DNA of 17,801 nt, taken from assembly GCA_030754315.1 (NCBI GenBank), contig JASMAO010000045.1:1-17801 (forward strand), in the 5' to 3' direction. Position numbers and translations under genes: made by a program. How positions within the stretch are numbered: the first letter of the stretch is position 1; the number at the start of each line of letters is the position of its first letter. Below, piece by piece: positions 1 to 8,406 of this stretch. The stretch comes from SAR202 cluster bacterium. GTDB lineage: Bacteria > Chloroflexota > Dehalococcoidia > Lucifugimonadales > JASMAO01. Under the pieces are notes generated by a model. That model was not told where the DNA came from and made no database searches. It was given only the letters and a program-made list of their open reading frames with translations.

Positions 1-101
1 CCAGACGAAGTTTGAGCGATGATGTACCTACCACCTCAAAAAATGTTGGGAATTAACGGCCAGTGTCAGTCAGCAAGACAAAATTCCTAGTGTCTCAAAA
101 C

Positions 102-938
102 TCACGCCGAGAAAAATAGCCTCTCCGCCGTTTTGCACAATATATTCTCTCGATCAGTCTCAGACAGAAAATCAAGGTTGTCGCGGACTAGCTTAATTGA
201 ATCCTCGTACGTCTCATTTTGCACATGATAGGGTGAATCACTTCCCCACATAACCCTCTCTGAACCAAAAGCATCCACAACCCGCTTAATCAAAGGAGCC
301 AAGTCATCGTGAGGAGGGTTCCCCGAACCAAGTGCATAGAAAGCTGATACTTTGATGCAAACATTCGGGTTTCTGGCCATAGAGCAGAGAGAGTTGATAT
401 CCTCACCGTTGAGGTCTCCTCCTAACCCCACTGACGCTAAGTGGTCAATAACCACTGATGTGTCGGGATGCTGTTTACACATTCGGTCAAGTTCAGGCAT
501 GGACTTGGGGCGAATCAACGGACAAATTAATTGGCCGGTCTCAGCCGCTATGCTAAACATGTCAGAGTAGCCAGATTCTTGCAACCATATCGTTTCTCTC
601 CCAGGGTCAGGCACTATCCTAAACCCTGTCACACCCTGAGTTTGCAAATCCTTCATTTCTTCAGCCACTTTGGCACCGCGATGATTGACAAATCCAACTA
701 TTCGGAACACCTCAGGCCATCTCTGGAGTGTGTCCAGCATGTAAGAATTGTCAGTGCCGTAATAGACCTGGTGAGCAACCAAAACGAAACGTTGAACTTG
801 TGACGGGCGCGCGTACCTAAATAGAGTCTCAGGAGTGAAATCTTTGGGAAATCGGTCGTCCCAATCAGTCCCAGTCTTGATTGGGTAACTTGGTGTGTCA
901 GGTGTCCATACATGAACGTGTGAATCAATCCATTTCAT
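102..938 (-). CDS. Amidohydrolase family protein (amidohydrolase_2, TIM-barrel metal hydrolase)
   Basis: A 278-residue predicted cytoplasmic metal-dependent hydrolase of the amidohydrolase-2 type. The N-terminus carries the metal-binding HxH (H7, H9 in DSHVHVW). A strand-end DH (D165-H166 in VVIDHLAS) and a late aspartate (D234 in WGSDSPY) complete the usual active-site set, and the length is normal for the family. Known members hydrolyse lactones or decarboxylate aromatic-type acids; the substrate here is not readable. The ATG at 938 fits the family start (MKWIDSHVH), but I see no strong Shine-Dalgarno, only GAGAG-like bases. It is the last gene of a seven-gene minus-strand run, 106 bp after the PAL-like propeller, so it could be co-transcribed or have its own weak promoter. 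Family assignment is firm; the reaction is unknown. Confidence 0.88.
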   Translation of the reverse strand: MKWIDSHVHVWTPDTPSYPIKTGTDWDDRFPKDFTPETLFRYARPSQVQRFVLVAHQVYYGTDNSYMLDTLQRWPEVFRIVGFVNHRGAKVAEEMKDLQTQGVTGFRIVPDPGRETIWLQESGYSDMFSIAAETGQLICPLIRPKSMPELDRMCKQHPDTSVVIDHLASVGLGGDLNGEDINSLCSMARNPNVCIKVSAFYALGSGNPPHDDLAPLIKRVVDAFGSERVMWGSDSPYHVQNETYEDSIKLVRDNLDFLSETDRENILCKTAERLFFSA

Positions 939-1044
939 CAGGACGGTACTCTCAAAATGCCGGCTATTTCAGCCCTTTTATTTCTATCAGTTCCTCTTTC
1001 GCGCATCATCTCTGCAATATTAATGATAAGACATCGGAAGATGT

Positions 1045-2055
1045 TTATATTTTCGCCAGGCGGGTAAAACGACCTCCTATCAACCACTCCGCCACATATA
1101 AGTTACCATCTCCATCAACACCAAGACCATGCGGACTGTTGAATTTGCCAGCCTCCAACCGACTTGTCCGAGATGGTACGCCAACAGAGTCTAGTTCGTT
1201 CGGCCAACCTGCTCCATCACTTACCTGGTGGTTATCACCCAAGTAAGTTACTAGTTTGTCATCCATGTCGAGGATTGTGATGCGCGCATTCAATTCTGCA
1301 ACGACCATCAAATCCCCATCAGTTACTATACCGCTGGGAGTAATAAATATATCGTCTCCAAACGAGCGCTTGAAGCTCCCATCCATATCGTACACTTGTA
1401 TTCGGCCGTTGCCACGATCAGCAACGTAGAGTTCAGGGTCGTTCTTCCGAGTATCAACGAAGATAGCGTGGGGACAGTTGAAATGACCGGCAGTCCCCTC
1501 GGTACCATCTATTGTGCCTGTATAATCGCCATTCTTGGTGTAGCGATGAACCTCATTCTGCCCATAACCGTCGGCGACCCACACATCCTCATTACCCCCA
1601 TTACGAGCTTCATTGACCGCTACCCACGTCGGTTTGTAATCACCATCACGGTACTTGGGCCGATCCGGTTGTGCCAATTGCAGAACCATACGTCCATCCA
1701 ATGTCATCTTGATGGCCTTGCCTTCAATTCTGCCCATATCACTTGGATATTCGTATTGGTAGCCTGCCTGTCTTTTGGCACCATTGTCGGCAATCCAAAG
1801 AAACTCAGTATCACCATCTTTCACAAGAGTGATCCCGTGGGCATCGGCGAAATTCGCGTCCCACGAGCTTTTCAGATTGCCCTCCTGATCAAAAATCATC
1901 ACAGTCGGATCGCCTGGATGATAGGTAATAATGTCACCCGTTTCGCTTATAGCGACTCCGTGATGAGACCATCCGGATTGTAGGCTTTCAGAAGCCGGAT
2001 ACTTCACCCAATTCTCTTGCCATTCGTAAGTGTTAATCCCGGTCCCAATACGCAT
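1045..2055 (-). CDS. PAL-like six-bladed beta-propeller (peptidyl-alpha-hydroxyglycine alpha-amidating lyase-like / NHL)
   Basis: A 336-residue propeller protein without a visible signal peptide. Repeated strand motifs of the type ...LYVADRGNGRIQVYDMDG mark the blades. Three histidines follow blade starts as in PAL: H73 (DAHGITL), H196 (CPHAIFVD) and H309 (SPHGLGVD). An ADGYG motif (Y164) matches the position of the catalytic tyrosine in PAL enzymes, where three His hold zinc. This supports a zinc lyase-like or related metal site, not just a scaffold. Bacterial proteins of this group have no established substrate. The ATG at 2055 is preceded by GGGAGA at 2064-2069 with an 8-nt spacer. It lies 75 bp downstream of propeller copy B in the same run. 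A second PAL-like protein is encoded at 11420-12286. Confidence 0.8.
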   Translation of the reverse strand: MRIGTGINTYEWQENWVKYPASESLQSGWSHHGVAISETGDIITYHPGDPTVMIFDQEGNLKSSWDANFADAHGITLVKDGDTEFLWIADNGAKRQAGYQYEYPSDMGRIEGKAIKMTLDGRMVLQLAQPDRPKYRDGDYKPTWVAVNEARNGGNEDVWVADGYGQNEVHRYTKNGDYTGTIDGTEGTAGHFNCPHAIFVDTRKNDPELYVADRGNGRIQVYDMDGSFKRSFGDDIFITPSGIVTDGDLMVVAELNARITILDMDDKLVTYLGDNHQVSDGAGWPNELDSVGVPSRTSRLEAGKFNSPHGLGVDGDGNLYVAEWLIGGRFTRLAKI

Positions 2056-2130
2056 GACATCGTTCTCCCTTCACATTTCGCAAAATAGCATTACTAGTAG
2101 GTTACGAACAAGTTTGACTATAGAGATCAC

Positions 2131-3162
2131 TTAGTCAATTTGATAGACTTGGAACCGGTGTCTATTAGTTTCTGTAACGTACAATCGACCCTCACCGTCC
2201 AACTTCACAGAAACGGGACCCCAGAAGTATGGTTCCGTCTGCGAAGAGATCTGGTACGGCGTGTCGAATCGGGGTGGAAGAACCGGAGTAAGGTTGGCAA
2301 TTTTTCTAACCTCAACCTCATCTGGATTCGCGACAAAAAAATCGGCTGCCCACTCGGATATTGTCGCCTCTCCACGAATTTTTAACAGGAAATTACCTTG
2401 TGGGTCTAAGACCTGCACACGCTCATTCCCCCAGTCAGCTACATATATATTGCCACGGGCATCCAAAGCAACCGCAGACGGACGACTGAACTGCCCATCG
2501 CTCTGTCCTGTCTCACCAAATGTCGCGATATGTTCTCCGTTTGATGAAAACTTCTGTATGCGATCATTACGCCAATCAGCAACATATACCTTATCGTCTT
2601 GATCCACTCCTATACCCCACGGCATATTTAGTTGGCCTGAATCGTCCCCAAGTCCCCCCCACTTCGTTAGGAATTCCCCATTCCATGTAAATTTTTGAAT
2701 ACGGTTATTGTGTTGATCCGAAATGTAACAATCGCCACATGAGTCGAAAGCAATACCCGATGGACCATTGAATTCTCCGTCTCCTATACCGGGGGAACCC
2801 CACTTCGAGAGAAAAACACCTTGCGAGTTAAAAACCGTTATTCGATTGGCCCCTTCGTCTACGATATGAAGCCTGTCTTCAGAGTCAAAAGCCATCCCGG
2901 CAACGAGTCTGAACTGGGTGTCCCCGTCCCCAACACCATCACCAAACTCGCCCAAATAGTCTTCGCCGATCGTACATATACCAACACGAATAGCTTCCGC
3001 ACGGGCCTGATCACACCGGTTAAGTACAAAAATCCTGCCGTCGCGACTGACGGCTGTATCCACCGGATTGGTGAACCCACGACCATTCAAACCATTGTTG
3101 CATATGCCTATGGTCTTAACATAACTAAGTGTCAATGACCCAGGCGCCATCTCTGTGCTCAC
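2131..3162 (-). CDS. NHL-repeat beta-propeller protein (copy B of duplicated pair)
   Basis: A 343-residue NHL-repeat protein. Blades recur at roughly residues 84-115, 131-162, 178-209 and 225-256, with signatures such as NNRIQKF, NDRIQKF and NERVQVL. A closing blade at about 314-341 ends in RHRFQVY. Between the last two blades is a non-repeat insertion of about 50 residues (about 262-313, beginning GEATISEWA). The neighbouring paralogue at 4695-5714 has the same insertion. The PAL tyrosine motif is absent, so a binding or scaffold role or another hydrolytic role is possible. No signal peptide is seen. The start drawn is a GTG very close to GGGGGAG; an ATG four codons later (3150) is an alternative. 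The gene is 44 bp downstream of DUF1800 copy B. Confidence 0.85.
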   Translation of the reverse strand: MSTEMAPGSLTLSYVKTIGICNNGLNGRGFTNPVDTAVSRDGRIFVLNRCDQARAEAIRVGICTIGEDYLGEFGDGVGDGDTQFRLVAGMAFDSEDRLHIVDEGANRITVFNSQGVFLSKWGSPGIGDGEFNGPSGIAFDSCGDCYISDQHNNRIQKFTWNGEFLTKWGGLGDDSGQLNMPWGIGVDQDDKVYVADWRNDRIQKFSSNGEHIATFGETGQSDGQFSRPSAVALDARGNIYVADWGNERVQVLDPQGNFLLKIRGEATISEWAADFFVANPDEVEVRKIANLTPVLPPRFDTPYQISSQTEPYFWGPVSVKLDGEGRLYVTETNRHRFQVYQID

Positions 3163-3206
3163 GGCTCCCCCTATGATTAATGTTAAACAAATAGGATCGA
3201 AGCAGG

Positions 3207-4622
3207 TTATGCCATCTGGAATTCAGGCGACGAGGCAATCAGGCTGAGTAGTTCTCCCACGCGTCTCTCCGATTCGTCTCCAGGGGACGTGTTCCGAAGA
3301 TCTACGTCTCCCTTCTCACGAACGTGCTGAACGAGAGCCGTCCGGGTATTTTCCCCAACATCTACTGAACCTAACAAATCAAGGCTTAGATCCACTATCT
3401 CATTGGGAGTCAAGGCATGACCGTTCTGAACTGACATCCTGTCAATAATCGAGCGAACGCCAGATTCTTTAGTTTTTCGCAACTCATTTGCAGCAAAGTT
3501 CACACGTTCCACAAGCGCACCACTATCAATCCACTCAGCTCCCTCATGCCAGCCTTCCACCGTTGGAGGAATAAGCAATCCTTGACCCATGTAAAAGGCC
3601 TGACTGGCGACCTCGTTAACACCAAGATCTGGCTTTTGATAGCTGCCGGCTAATCGAATTGTACCTATTACTTGCTCAACAGGACATTTGACTCGAGCAT
3701 ACCTGGCTTTCCCAGATTTGAAGTAGTCGGAATTGAACAGGGTTCTGATGATCGACCGGATCTCATAGCCCGACTCAAAGTAGGATTCCATCATCTTCTC
3801 TACAACTTTCTCGCCTTCATCGTCGATTTCATCGGCCGCGAAGAACTGGAACAGCCGAGTTGCCACAAAACGAGCACTAGCGTCGTTTTTGCTGATGATG
3901 TCTATGATGTCTTCGCCATTGAAATTGCCGGTCTCTCCCAGAAATGTCTTTTCTCCGTCATCGTGATCTTCTGGCCTATATCCAAAGTGCCAAGCTATCC
4001 GACCATATGGCCATATCGAGTCTTTCGATGCCCTCATTGCCATGTACTCTACGTTGCCTAAAGTCCAACCAGTGAACGCTCTTGCGCACTCTTTTATGTC
4101 CTCTTCGGTGTAATTACCTATCCCCATTGAGAACAACTCGAGCAACTCACGACCATAATTCTCGTTGATCGCGTCCCTGTGGTTTTGATCATTATCCAGC
4201 CATATGATCATTGCGGGGTCCCTAGAAAGCTCTAGCAGCAAGGTATCAAACCTGCCCAATCCATTTTGTCGGAACATGTCGATCTGATTCAACAACGATC
4301 GAGCCTGGTTGAGCTTACTGTATCCGGTCGCGAAAAGGCTGTGCCAAAAAAGCGCTATCTTCTCTTCGAGTGGACTCTTGGAAGTAATCATTCTGTACAT
4401 CCAATTCGCAGCAGCAGCATCATACTGTCTGAGCTCGGATTGGTCGACATGGTACCGTCTGATGATGTCTTCCGGCATATGATCCGAGTCGGTTGGATAA
4501 AGTAGACTCTCTACGGTGGCTTCATAGCCCTTCTGAAGATAATCCTCGAGCTCGATATGCGTGGCACCAAAACCCGCCCTGCGCAACAGATGCGCCATCA
4601 ATTTGGTGTCTCTGAGGCCCAT
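3207..4622 (-). CDS. DUF1800 domain-containing protein (copy B)
   Basis: A 471-residue DUF1800 protein (Pfam PF08811 type), matching the family over its full length. Features shared with the paralogue at 5728-7164 are the N-terminal LMAHLLRRAGFGAT, FWHSLFATGY, the core AINENYGRELLELFSMG near residue 160, AFTGWT, and PPTVEGWHEG towards the C-terminus. The molecular function of the family is not established. Members are usually next to DUF1501 genes, as here, and are often exported, but this one begins directly with the domain and has no signal peptide. An upstream in-frame GTG at 4652 is rejected as the start: AGGAGG lies five bases before the ATG at 4622, and that ATG aligns with the start of copy A. 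It is transcribed between the two NHL-propeller genes. Confidence 0.9.
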   Translation of the reverse strand: MGLRDTKLMAHLLRRAGFGATHIELEDYLQKGYEATVESLLYPTDSDHMPEDIIRRYHVDQSELRQYDAAAANWMYRMITSKSPLEEKIALFWHSLFATGYSKLNQARSLLNQIDMFRQNGLGRFDTLLLELSRDPAMIIWLDNDQNHRDAINENYGRELLELFSMGIGNYTEEDIKECARAFTGWTLGNVEYMAMRASKDSIWPYGRIAWHFGYRPEDHDDGEKTFLGETGNFNGEDIIDIISKNDASARFVATRLFQFFAADEIDDEGEKVVEKMMESYFESGYEIRSIIRTLFNSDYFKSGKARYARVKCPVEQVIGTIRLAGSYQKPDLGVNEVASQAFYMGQGLLIPPTVEGWHEGAEWIDSGALVERVNFAANELRKTKESGVRSIIDRMSVQNGHALTPNEIVDLSLDLLGSVDVGENTRTALVQHVREKGDVDLRNTSPGDESERRVGELLSLIASSPEFQMA

Positions 4623-4627
4623 GCCAT

Positions 4628-4633
4628 CCTCCT
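4628..4633 (-). promoter_or_regulatory. Shine-Dalgarno AGGAGG fixing the DUF1800-B start
   Basis: AGGAGG on the minus strand, five bases upstream of the ATG at 4622. It lies inside the longer GTG-initiated reading frame, so it argues for the internal ATG and for a mature protein beginning MGLRDTKLMAH. Confidence 0.75.
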
Positions 4634-4694
4634 GTAGAGTCCGAGATTCCACCTTCAGCCAACCTTTCTTCAGAGAGCCTTTCGGAGAACCTCA

Positions 4695-5714
4695 CTAAAC
4701 CCGTCGATATACCTGAACCCTGTGTCGATTACGGTCTGTAACATAGATTTTGCCTTCTAGGTCCAACTTGACCGAGATGGGTGCCCAAAACAGATGCTCT
4801 ATATGAGATCTCTTCTCATAGGTCCCTCCGGTACGTGCATTTAATGCCACCCGTAGGTCGGATTCATACCTAGCAGATGCCTCTGTGGGACTAGCATCAA
4901 GAAATTCCTGGGCCCAAGGAGATACAGTTGCCTGACCTTCGAGTGTCATCACAAACCCGCCGTCAGGATCAAAAACTTGAACGCGGTCGTTCCCCATATC
5001 CGCAACATACATATGACCGCTCTTGTCAACAGCTACACTGGCCGGACGGTTCAACTGCCCTTCATCTGACCCAGATTCACAGTACTTCGACTTGAACTCG
5101 CCGTCTGATGTGAACCGTTGAATACGATCGTTACGCCAATCAACGACATACAAATCCCCAGATGATGATACAGTCACACCCCAGGGCAAATTAAACTCGC
5201 CGTCACCCTCACCCTCTTTTCCAAACGAAGAGACATACCTGCCATCCTTGGTGAACTTCTGAATTCGATTATTCCGGTGATCTGATATGAGAAGGTTGTC
5301 ATCATTGTCAAAAGCCATGGAAGCAGGCCCATCGATCTGCCCAGGCATATCGCCATGCTCACCCCATTTACGTAGATAGTTGCCTTCTGAATCAAAAATA
5401 GATATGCGATCTGTATATTCATCCGAAACATAAACAAGGCCTTCACGGTCGATAGCTATGGATGTTGCCCATGTAAACTGACCGTCTTCCTCACCCACCG
5501 AACCAAAAGCCCCAAAGTAGTTACTGTCATAATCAAACATGCAAATCCGTACTCCACGCGGATCTCCCTCATGCGAACGATTTAGACCATATATCCTGCC
5601 TTCTTTGTTGATTGCCAGGTCGACAGGGTAATAAAACCCGCGGAACTCCATAGCAGCCACGCCAAGAGTGCGATCATATACGAGGAAGTCGGTTGCAGTC
5701 CGTGTAGTAGTCAA
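4695..5714 (-). CDS. NHL-repeat beta-propeller protein (copy A of duplicated pair)
   Basis: About 339 residues of NHL propeller, a clear paralogue of the protein at 2131-3162. They share YPVD/NPVD near the start, blade motifs such as NNRIQKF, NDRIQRF and NDRVQVF, a non-repeat insertion beginning GQATVSPWA, and a final blade ending RHRVQVY. No signal peptide or membrane segment is seen. The start is uncertain. The frame is open back to a TTG at 5759, which would overlap the DUF1800-A stop by 32 bp. I prefer the TTG at 5714 because it places the N-terminus level with copy B and leaves a 13-bp gap, although its ribosome site is weak. The short gap implies translation coupled to DUF1800-A. It probably acts with the DUF1800 protein; its ligand is unknown. 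Confidence 0.82.
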   Translation of the reverse strand: MTTTRTATDFLVYDRTLGVAAMEFRGFYYPVDLAINKEGRIYGLNRSHEGDPRGVRICMFDYDSNYFGAFGSVGEEDGQFTWATSIAIDREGLVYVSDEYTDRISIFDSEGNYLRKWGEHGDMPGQIDGPASMAFDNDDNLLISDHRNNRIQKFTKDGRYVSSFGKEGEGDGEFNLPWGVTVSSSGDLYVVDWRNDRIQRFTSDGEFKSKYCESGSDEGQLNRPASVAVDKSGHMYVADMGNDRVQVFDPDGGFVMTLEGQATVSPWAQEFLDASPTEASARYESDLRVALNARTGGTYEKRSHIEHLFWAPISVKLDLEGKIYVTDRNRHRVQVYRRV

Positions 5715-5727
5715 TTTGTTCTGACGC

Positions 5728-7164
5728 CTAACAACGTTGGAAATCTGGAGTAGCTGCAACCAATCTTAGCAACTCTCCTAATATATCTTCGTCCGTTTCT
5801 CTTTCATCAGTACCGATTTCACTTTTCCCAGTTTTGGATGCCTGATTTAGAAGGGCATCCATGCTTGTTTTAGATAGTGAAATCGCCCCCATCTGATCCA
5901 AGCAATCCTGGACTAGCGTCTCAGGTGTAGCAACCCCTCCGGCATCAGCTGCCAATCTACCAATCATTTCTTTAATCCCAGGTTTATTAACATCCGCAAA
6001 CTTGCTTGCCGCGTAGTTGATCCGCTCCACCAAGTTTCCAGTATCAAGCCACTCAGTGCCTGTGTGCCAACCTTCAACACTGGGAGGGTTGAGCAATTGC
6101 TGGCCCATCACTCCAAGTAAATTCGCATCGCCCTGTAGTTTAGGGGTCAGTTTCCTAGACTCTCCTGTTAATCTAAGCACTCCAGCAACCAATTCAGCGG
6201 GGCTCTTCACCTTCTCTGACCGGACATTTTCAGACTTGAAAAATTCTGACTTAAACATCACTCTGAGCATTTCCGCAATGTTATACCCGCTCTCGAAGTA
6301 AGCGTCAGAAAGAATCTGGATGGCTTCAGGGTCTCTGGGTTCTCTGTATGGCCATTGAGGTACTGGAGGTTCATCCGCAACAAAAAAATTGTACATGTGT
6401 CGTGAGATGAAGTTAGCCGTAGCAGGCTGCCGACAAATGATGTCTACCACCTCTTCCCCATTGAAAACACCGGTCTCATTGAGAAACGTCATTTCACTAC
6501 CGTCGTGATCATCCTCATCGAATTCAAAATGCAGATTAAGACGCCCGTAAGGCCACAGGGAATCGTTGTCGGCTCTCATTTTCATGTACTTGGCATTACT
6601 GACTGTCCAGCCGGTAAACGCCTGAGCACACGCCTTTATATCATCCTCGGAATAATTCCCCACACCCATGGAAAACAATTCGAGCAACTCACGGCCATAG
6701 TTCTCGTTGATGGCTCCTTTGTGATTATCTTGATTATCAAGCCATATAATCATCGACGGGTCACGGGAAAGCTCGATCAACAGCGTCTTCAAACTACCAA
6801 ACCCGTGCTGCCTGAACATCTCTACCTGGTCCATCAGGACCCGACCCTGAGCTAGCTTCCCATACCCGGTAGCGAATACGTGGTGCCAAAACAGCGCGAC
6901 TTTCTCACGCAATGGTGTCTGGGTTTGCACCATTCTGTGAAGCCAATAAAAAGCCATCCCAGCGGTACCAAGCCCACCCGAGTGGTCAGGATGGTAGCGT
7001 CTCAGCATATCCTGCTGTATCCCATCTGACACATTGGGGTCCAAAAGATGGTCAACAGTATGATCATATCCATCGGAGACATTCTCGTGAATTTCCTGGT
7101 ATGTGGCACCAAAGCCAGCCCTTCGCATAAGATGGGCCATCAATGCTATATCTTGTAGACTCAA
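5728..7164 (-). CDS. DUF1800 domain-containing protein (copy A)
   Basis: A 478-residue DUF1800 protein, by eye about half identical to copy B at 3207-4622. It shows LMAHLMRRAGFGAT at the N-terminus, FWHHVFATGY, AINENYGRELLELFSMG, AFTGWT and PPSVEGWHTG. Compared with copy B it has a short extra loop near residues 275-290 (around VPQWPYREPRDP). It starts with TTG at 7164. This unusual start is supported by GGGAGG at 7172-7177 with a 7-nt spacer, and by aligning residue for residue with the ATG start of copy B. No export signal is seen. It follows the DUF1501 gene by 108 bp and precedes propeller copy A. Family membership is firm; the function is unknown. Confidence 0.9.
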   Translation of the reverse strand: MSLQDIALMAHLMRRAGFGATYQEIHENVSDGYDHTVDHLLDPNVSDGIQQDMLRRYHPDHSGGLGTAGMAFYWLHRMVQTQTPLREKVALFWHHVFATGYGKLAQGRVLMDQVEMFRQHGFGSLKTLLIELSRDPSMIIWLDNQDNHKGAINENYGRELLELFSMGVGNYSEDDIKACAQAFTGWTVSNAKYMKMRADNDSLWPYGRLNLHFEFDEDDHDGSEMTFLNETGVFNGEEVVDIICRQPATANFISRHMYNFFVADEPPVPQWPYREPRDPEAIQILSDAYFESGYNIAEMLRVMFKSEFFKSENVRSEKVKSPAELVAGVLRLTGESRKLTPKLQGDANLLGVMGQQLLNPPSVEGWHTGTEWLDTGNLVERINYAASKFADVNKPGIKEMIGRLAADAGGVATPETLVQDCLDQMGAISLSKTSMDALLNQASKTGKSEIGTDERETDEDILGELLRLVAATPDFQRC

Positions 7165-7171
7165 CTCACGT

Positions 7172-7177
7172 CCTCCC
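7172..7177 (-). promoter_or_regulatory. Shine-Dalgarno GGGAGG supporting a TTG start (DUF1800-A)
   Basis: GGGAGG on the minus strand, seven bases before the TTG at 7164. No in-frame ATG precedes the conserved N-terminal motif, so this site decides the start. Confidence 0.7.
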
Positions 7178-7245
7178 AGATAAATTATCCTGCGATGCGG
7201 GTTCTGTGAAGCCTGGATAAAACCGTAACCTTAGCCACCTTATTC

Positions 7246-7272
7246 CCGCTAGTTGCAATTAGCCGCTAGTTG
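7246..7272. repeat. 10-bp direct repeat CCGCTAGTTG, period 17
   Basis: CCGCTAGTTG occurs at 7246-7255 and again at 7263-7272, with 7 bp between. The copies lie in the gap just beyond the DUF1501 stop codon and about 80 bp upstream of DUF1800-A. The stretch 7256-7272 together with the end of copy one also forms an imperfect palindrome (CAATTAGC-C-GCTAGTTG). It may be a protein-binding site or chance. Confidence 0.4.
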
Positions 7273-8406
7273 TTAATTTTTAAAAAGACTGAACTGCTCA
7301 AAGTGCCCGTTAACAATTGGCGCCGCCTCAAGACCCAGCCATTGTTCTAACAAGGTTGCGTACGTCGTCCTAAAATCGTTGTTGTAGTGGAGATCGCCCT
7401 CTAATTGGTCCTGCTCCTTCAAAGACGGATACTCGCCATACATGCCGCCCTCAACAGAGCTTCCTATAACAAAAGCGGCTCCACCTGATCCGTGGTCAGT
7501 ACCGGAGCCATTGTCCTTTACCCGTCTGCCAAACTCGGTGAAGACGAGGATGGCTACCTCATCTTCACGACCATGCTCCTTGAGATCAGCAGTAAAGTCG
7601 CCAATTGCAGCTGACACATCCATCCAGAGTTGCTGATGTGTCGCGCTCTCACCGGAATGGGTATCAAAACTGCCATGTTGAGTATAGAAAACGCGCGTGC
7701 CAAGATCAGCAAACAATACTTGGGCCACACTGCGCATGCTCTGCGACAAAGGATCCGCAGCATACTCCACCGTAGATGAATACTTTGCAGGGGCCGTGCT
7801 AAGAATATCGGCTCCTTTAAGCGCATCCATACCAGTCTGACCTAAGAACTTCATCACGGCATCTCCGCCATTGGCATTGCCATACATTTGAGCAAATGTT
7901 TCTAGAGCCAAATCCCGAGACGAATCATCAGATATGTCACTGAAAAGGCCATAGGTCTCCAAATTCCCAACGGAGGCGACCGGAACACCCCGAACAGCCA
8001 ACGCCCGAGGCAAACCACGCCCAAAATTCACGCCTGTGAGCACATTCTCTCCTTTTGGATCTAGTTCACGGATTGCGCGACCTAACCAGCCCTCATTACC
8101 GATGTCATCTGGCAAGGCTGTGTGCCAGATATCCATTGATCGGAAATGGGAACGGTTGGGGGTGGGGTAACCAATGCCGTTTATGATGGCCACGTCTCCC
8201 TGGCCCCATAGATCCTTTATGGGCTCCATGTGCGATCGAAACCCATACTCACCGTCTATATCCAGCACCTCGGTTGGCTGAATATTAACCGTTTTCCGAT
8301 TGTCGTAATATAGCCCATTCGTATAGGGCACAATCGTGTTCATATAATCATTGCCACCAGACAACTGGATCACGACAAGTTTCCTATCAGATTTAGTAGA
8401 GACCAT
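7273..8406 (-). CDS. DUF1501 domain-containing protein
   Basis: A 377-residue DUF1501 protein (Pfam PF07394 type), related in fold to the alkaline phosphatase/sulfatase superfamily. Family motifs are in order: LSGGND (15-20), SHFRSMDIW (86-94), GSFDTHS (245-251), FTEFGRR (289-295) and GTDHGSG (302-308). The conserved Asp and His are plausible metal ligands. Most relatives carry a Tat signal; this one starts directly with MVSTKSDRKLVVIQLSGG and shows none. The ATG at 8406 has GGGAGG at 8414-8419, seven bases upstream. It is the first gene of the minus-strand run that includes two DUF1800 genes, its usual partner family. Function in the family is not established. Confidence 0.92.
   Translation of the reverse strand: MVSTKSDRKLVVIQLSGGNDYMNTIVPYTNGLYYDNRKTVNIQPTEVLDIDGEYGFRSHMEPIKDLWGQGDVAIINGIGYPTPNRSHFRSMDIWHTALPDDIGNEGWLGRAIRELDPKGENVLTGVNFGRGLPRALAVRGVPVASVGNLETYGLFSDISDDSSRDLALETFAQMYGNANGGDAVMKFLGQTGMDALKGADILSTAPAKYSSTVEYAADPLSQSMRSVAQVLFADLGTRVFYTQHGSFDTHSGESATHQQLWMDVSAAIGDFTADLKEHGREDEVAILVFTEFGRRVKDNGSGTDHGSGGAAFVIGSSVEGGMYGEYPSLKEQDQLEGDLHYNNDFRTTYATLLEQWLGLEAAPIVNGHFEQFSLFKN

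Noticed and set aside
1..101. Left-edge stretch searched for coding or structured sequence
   Set aside because: No reading frame, strong hairpin or promoter could be supported in these 101 bases.
1396..1983. 195-codon plus-strand open frame
   Set aside because: It lies wholly opposite the PAL-like propeller gene, which has clear blade and metal motifs. The shadow frame shows no family signature.
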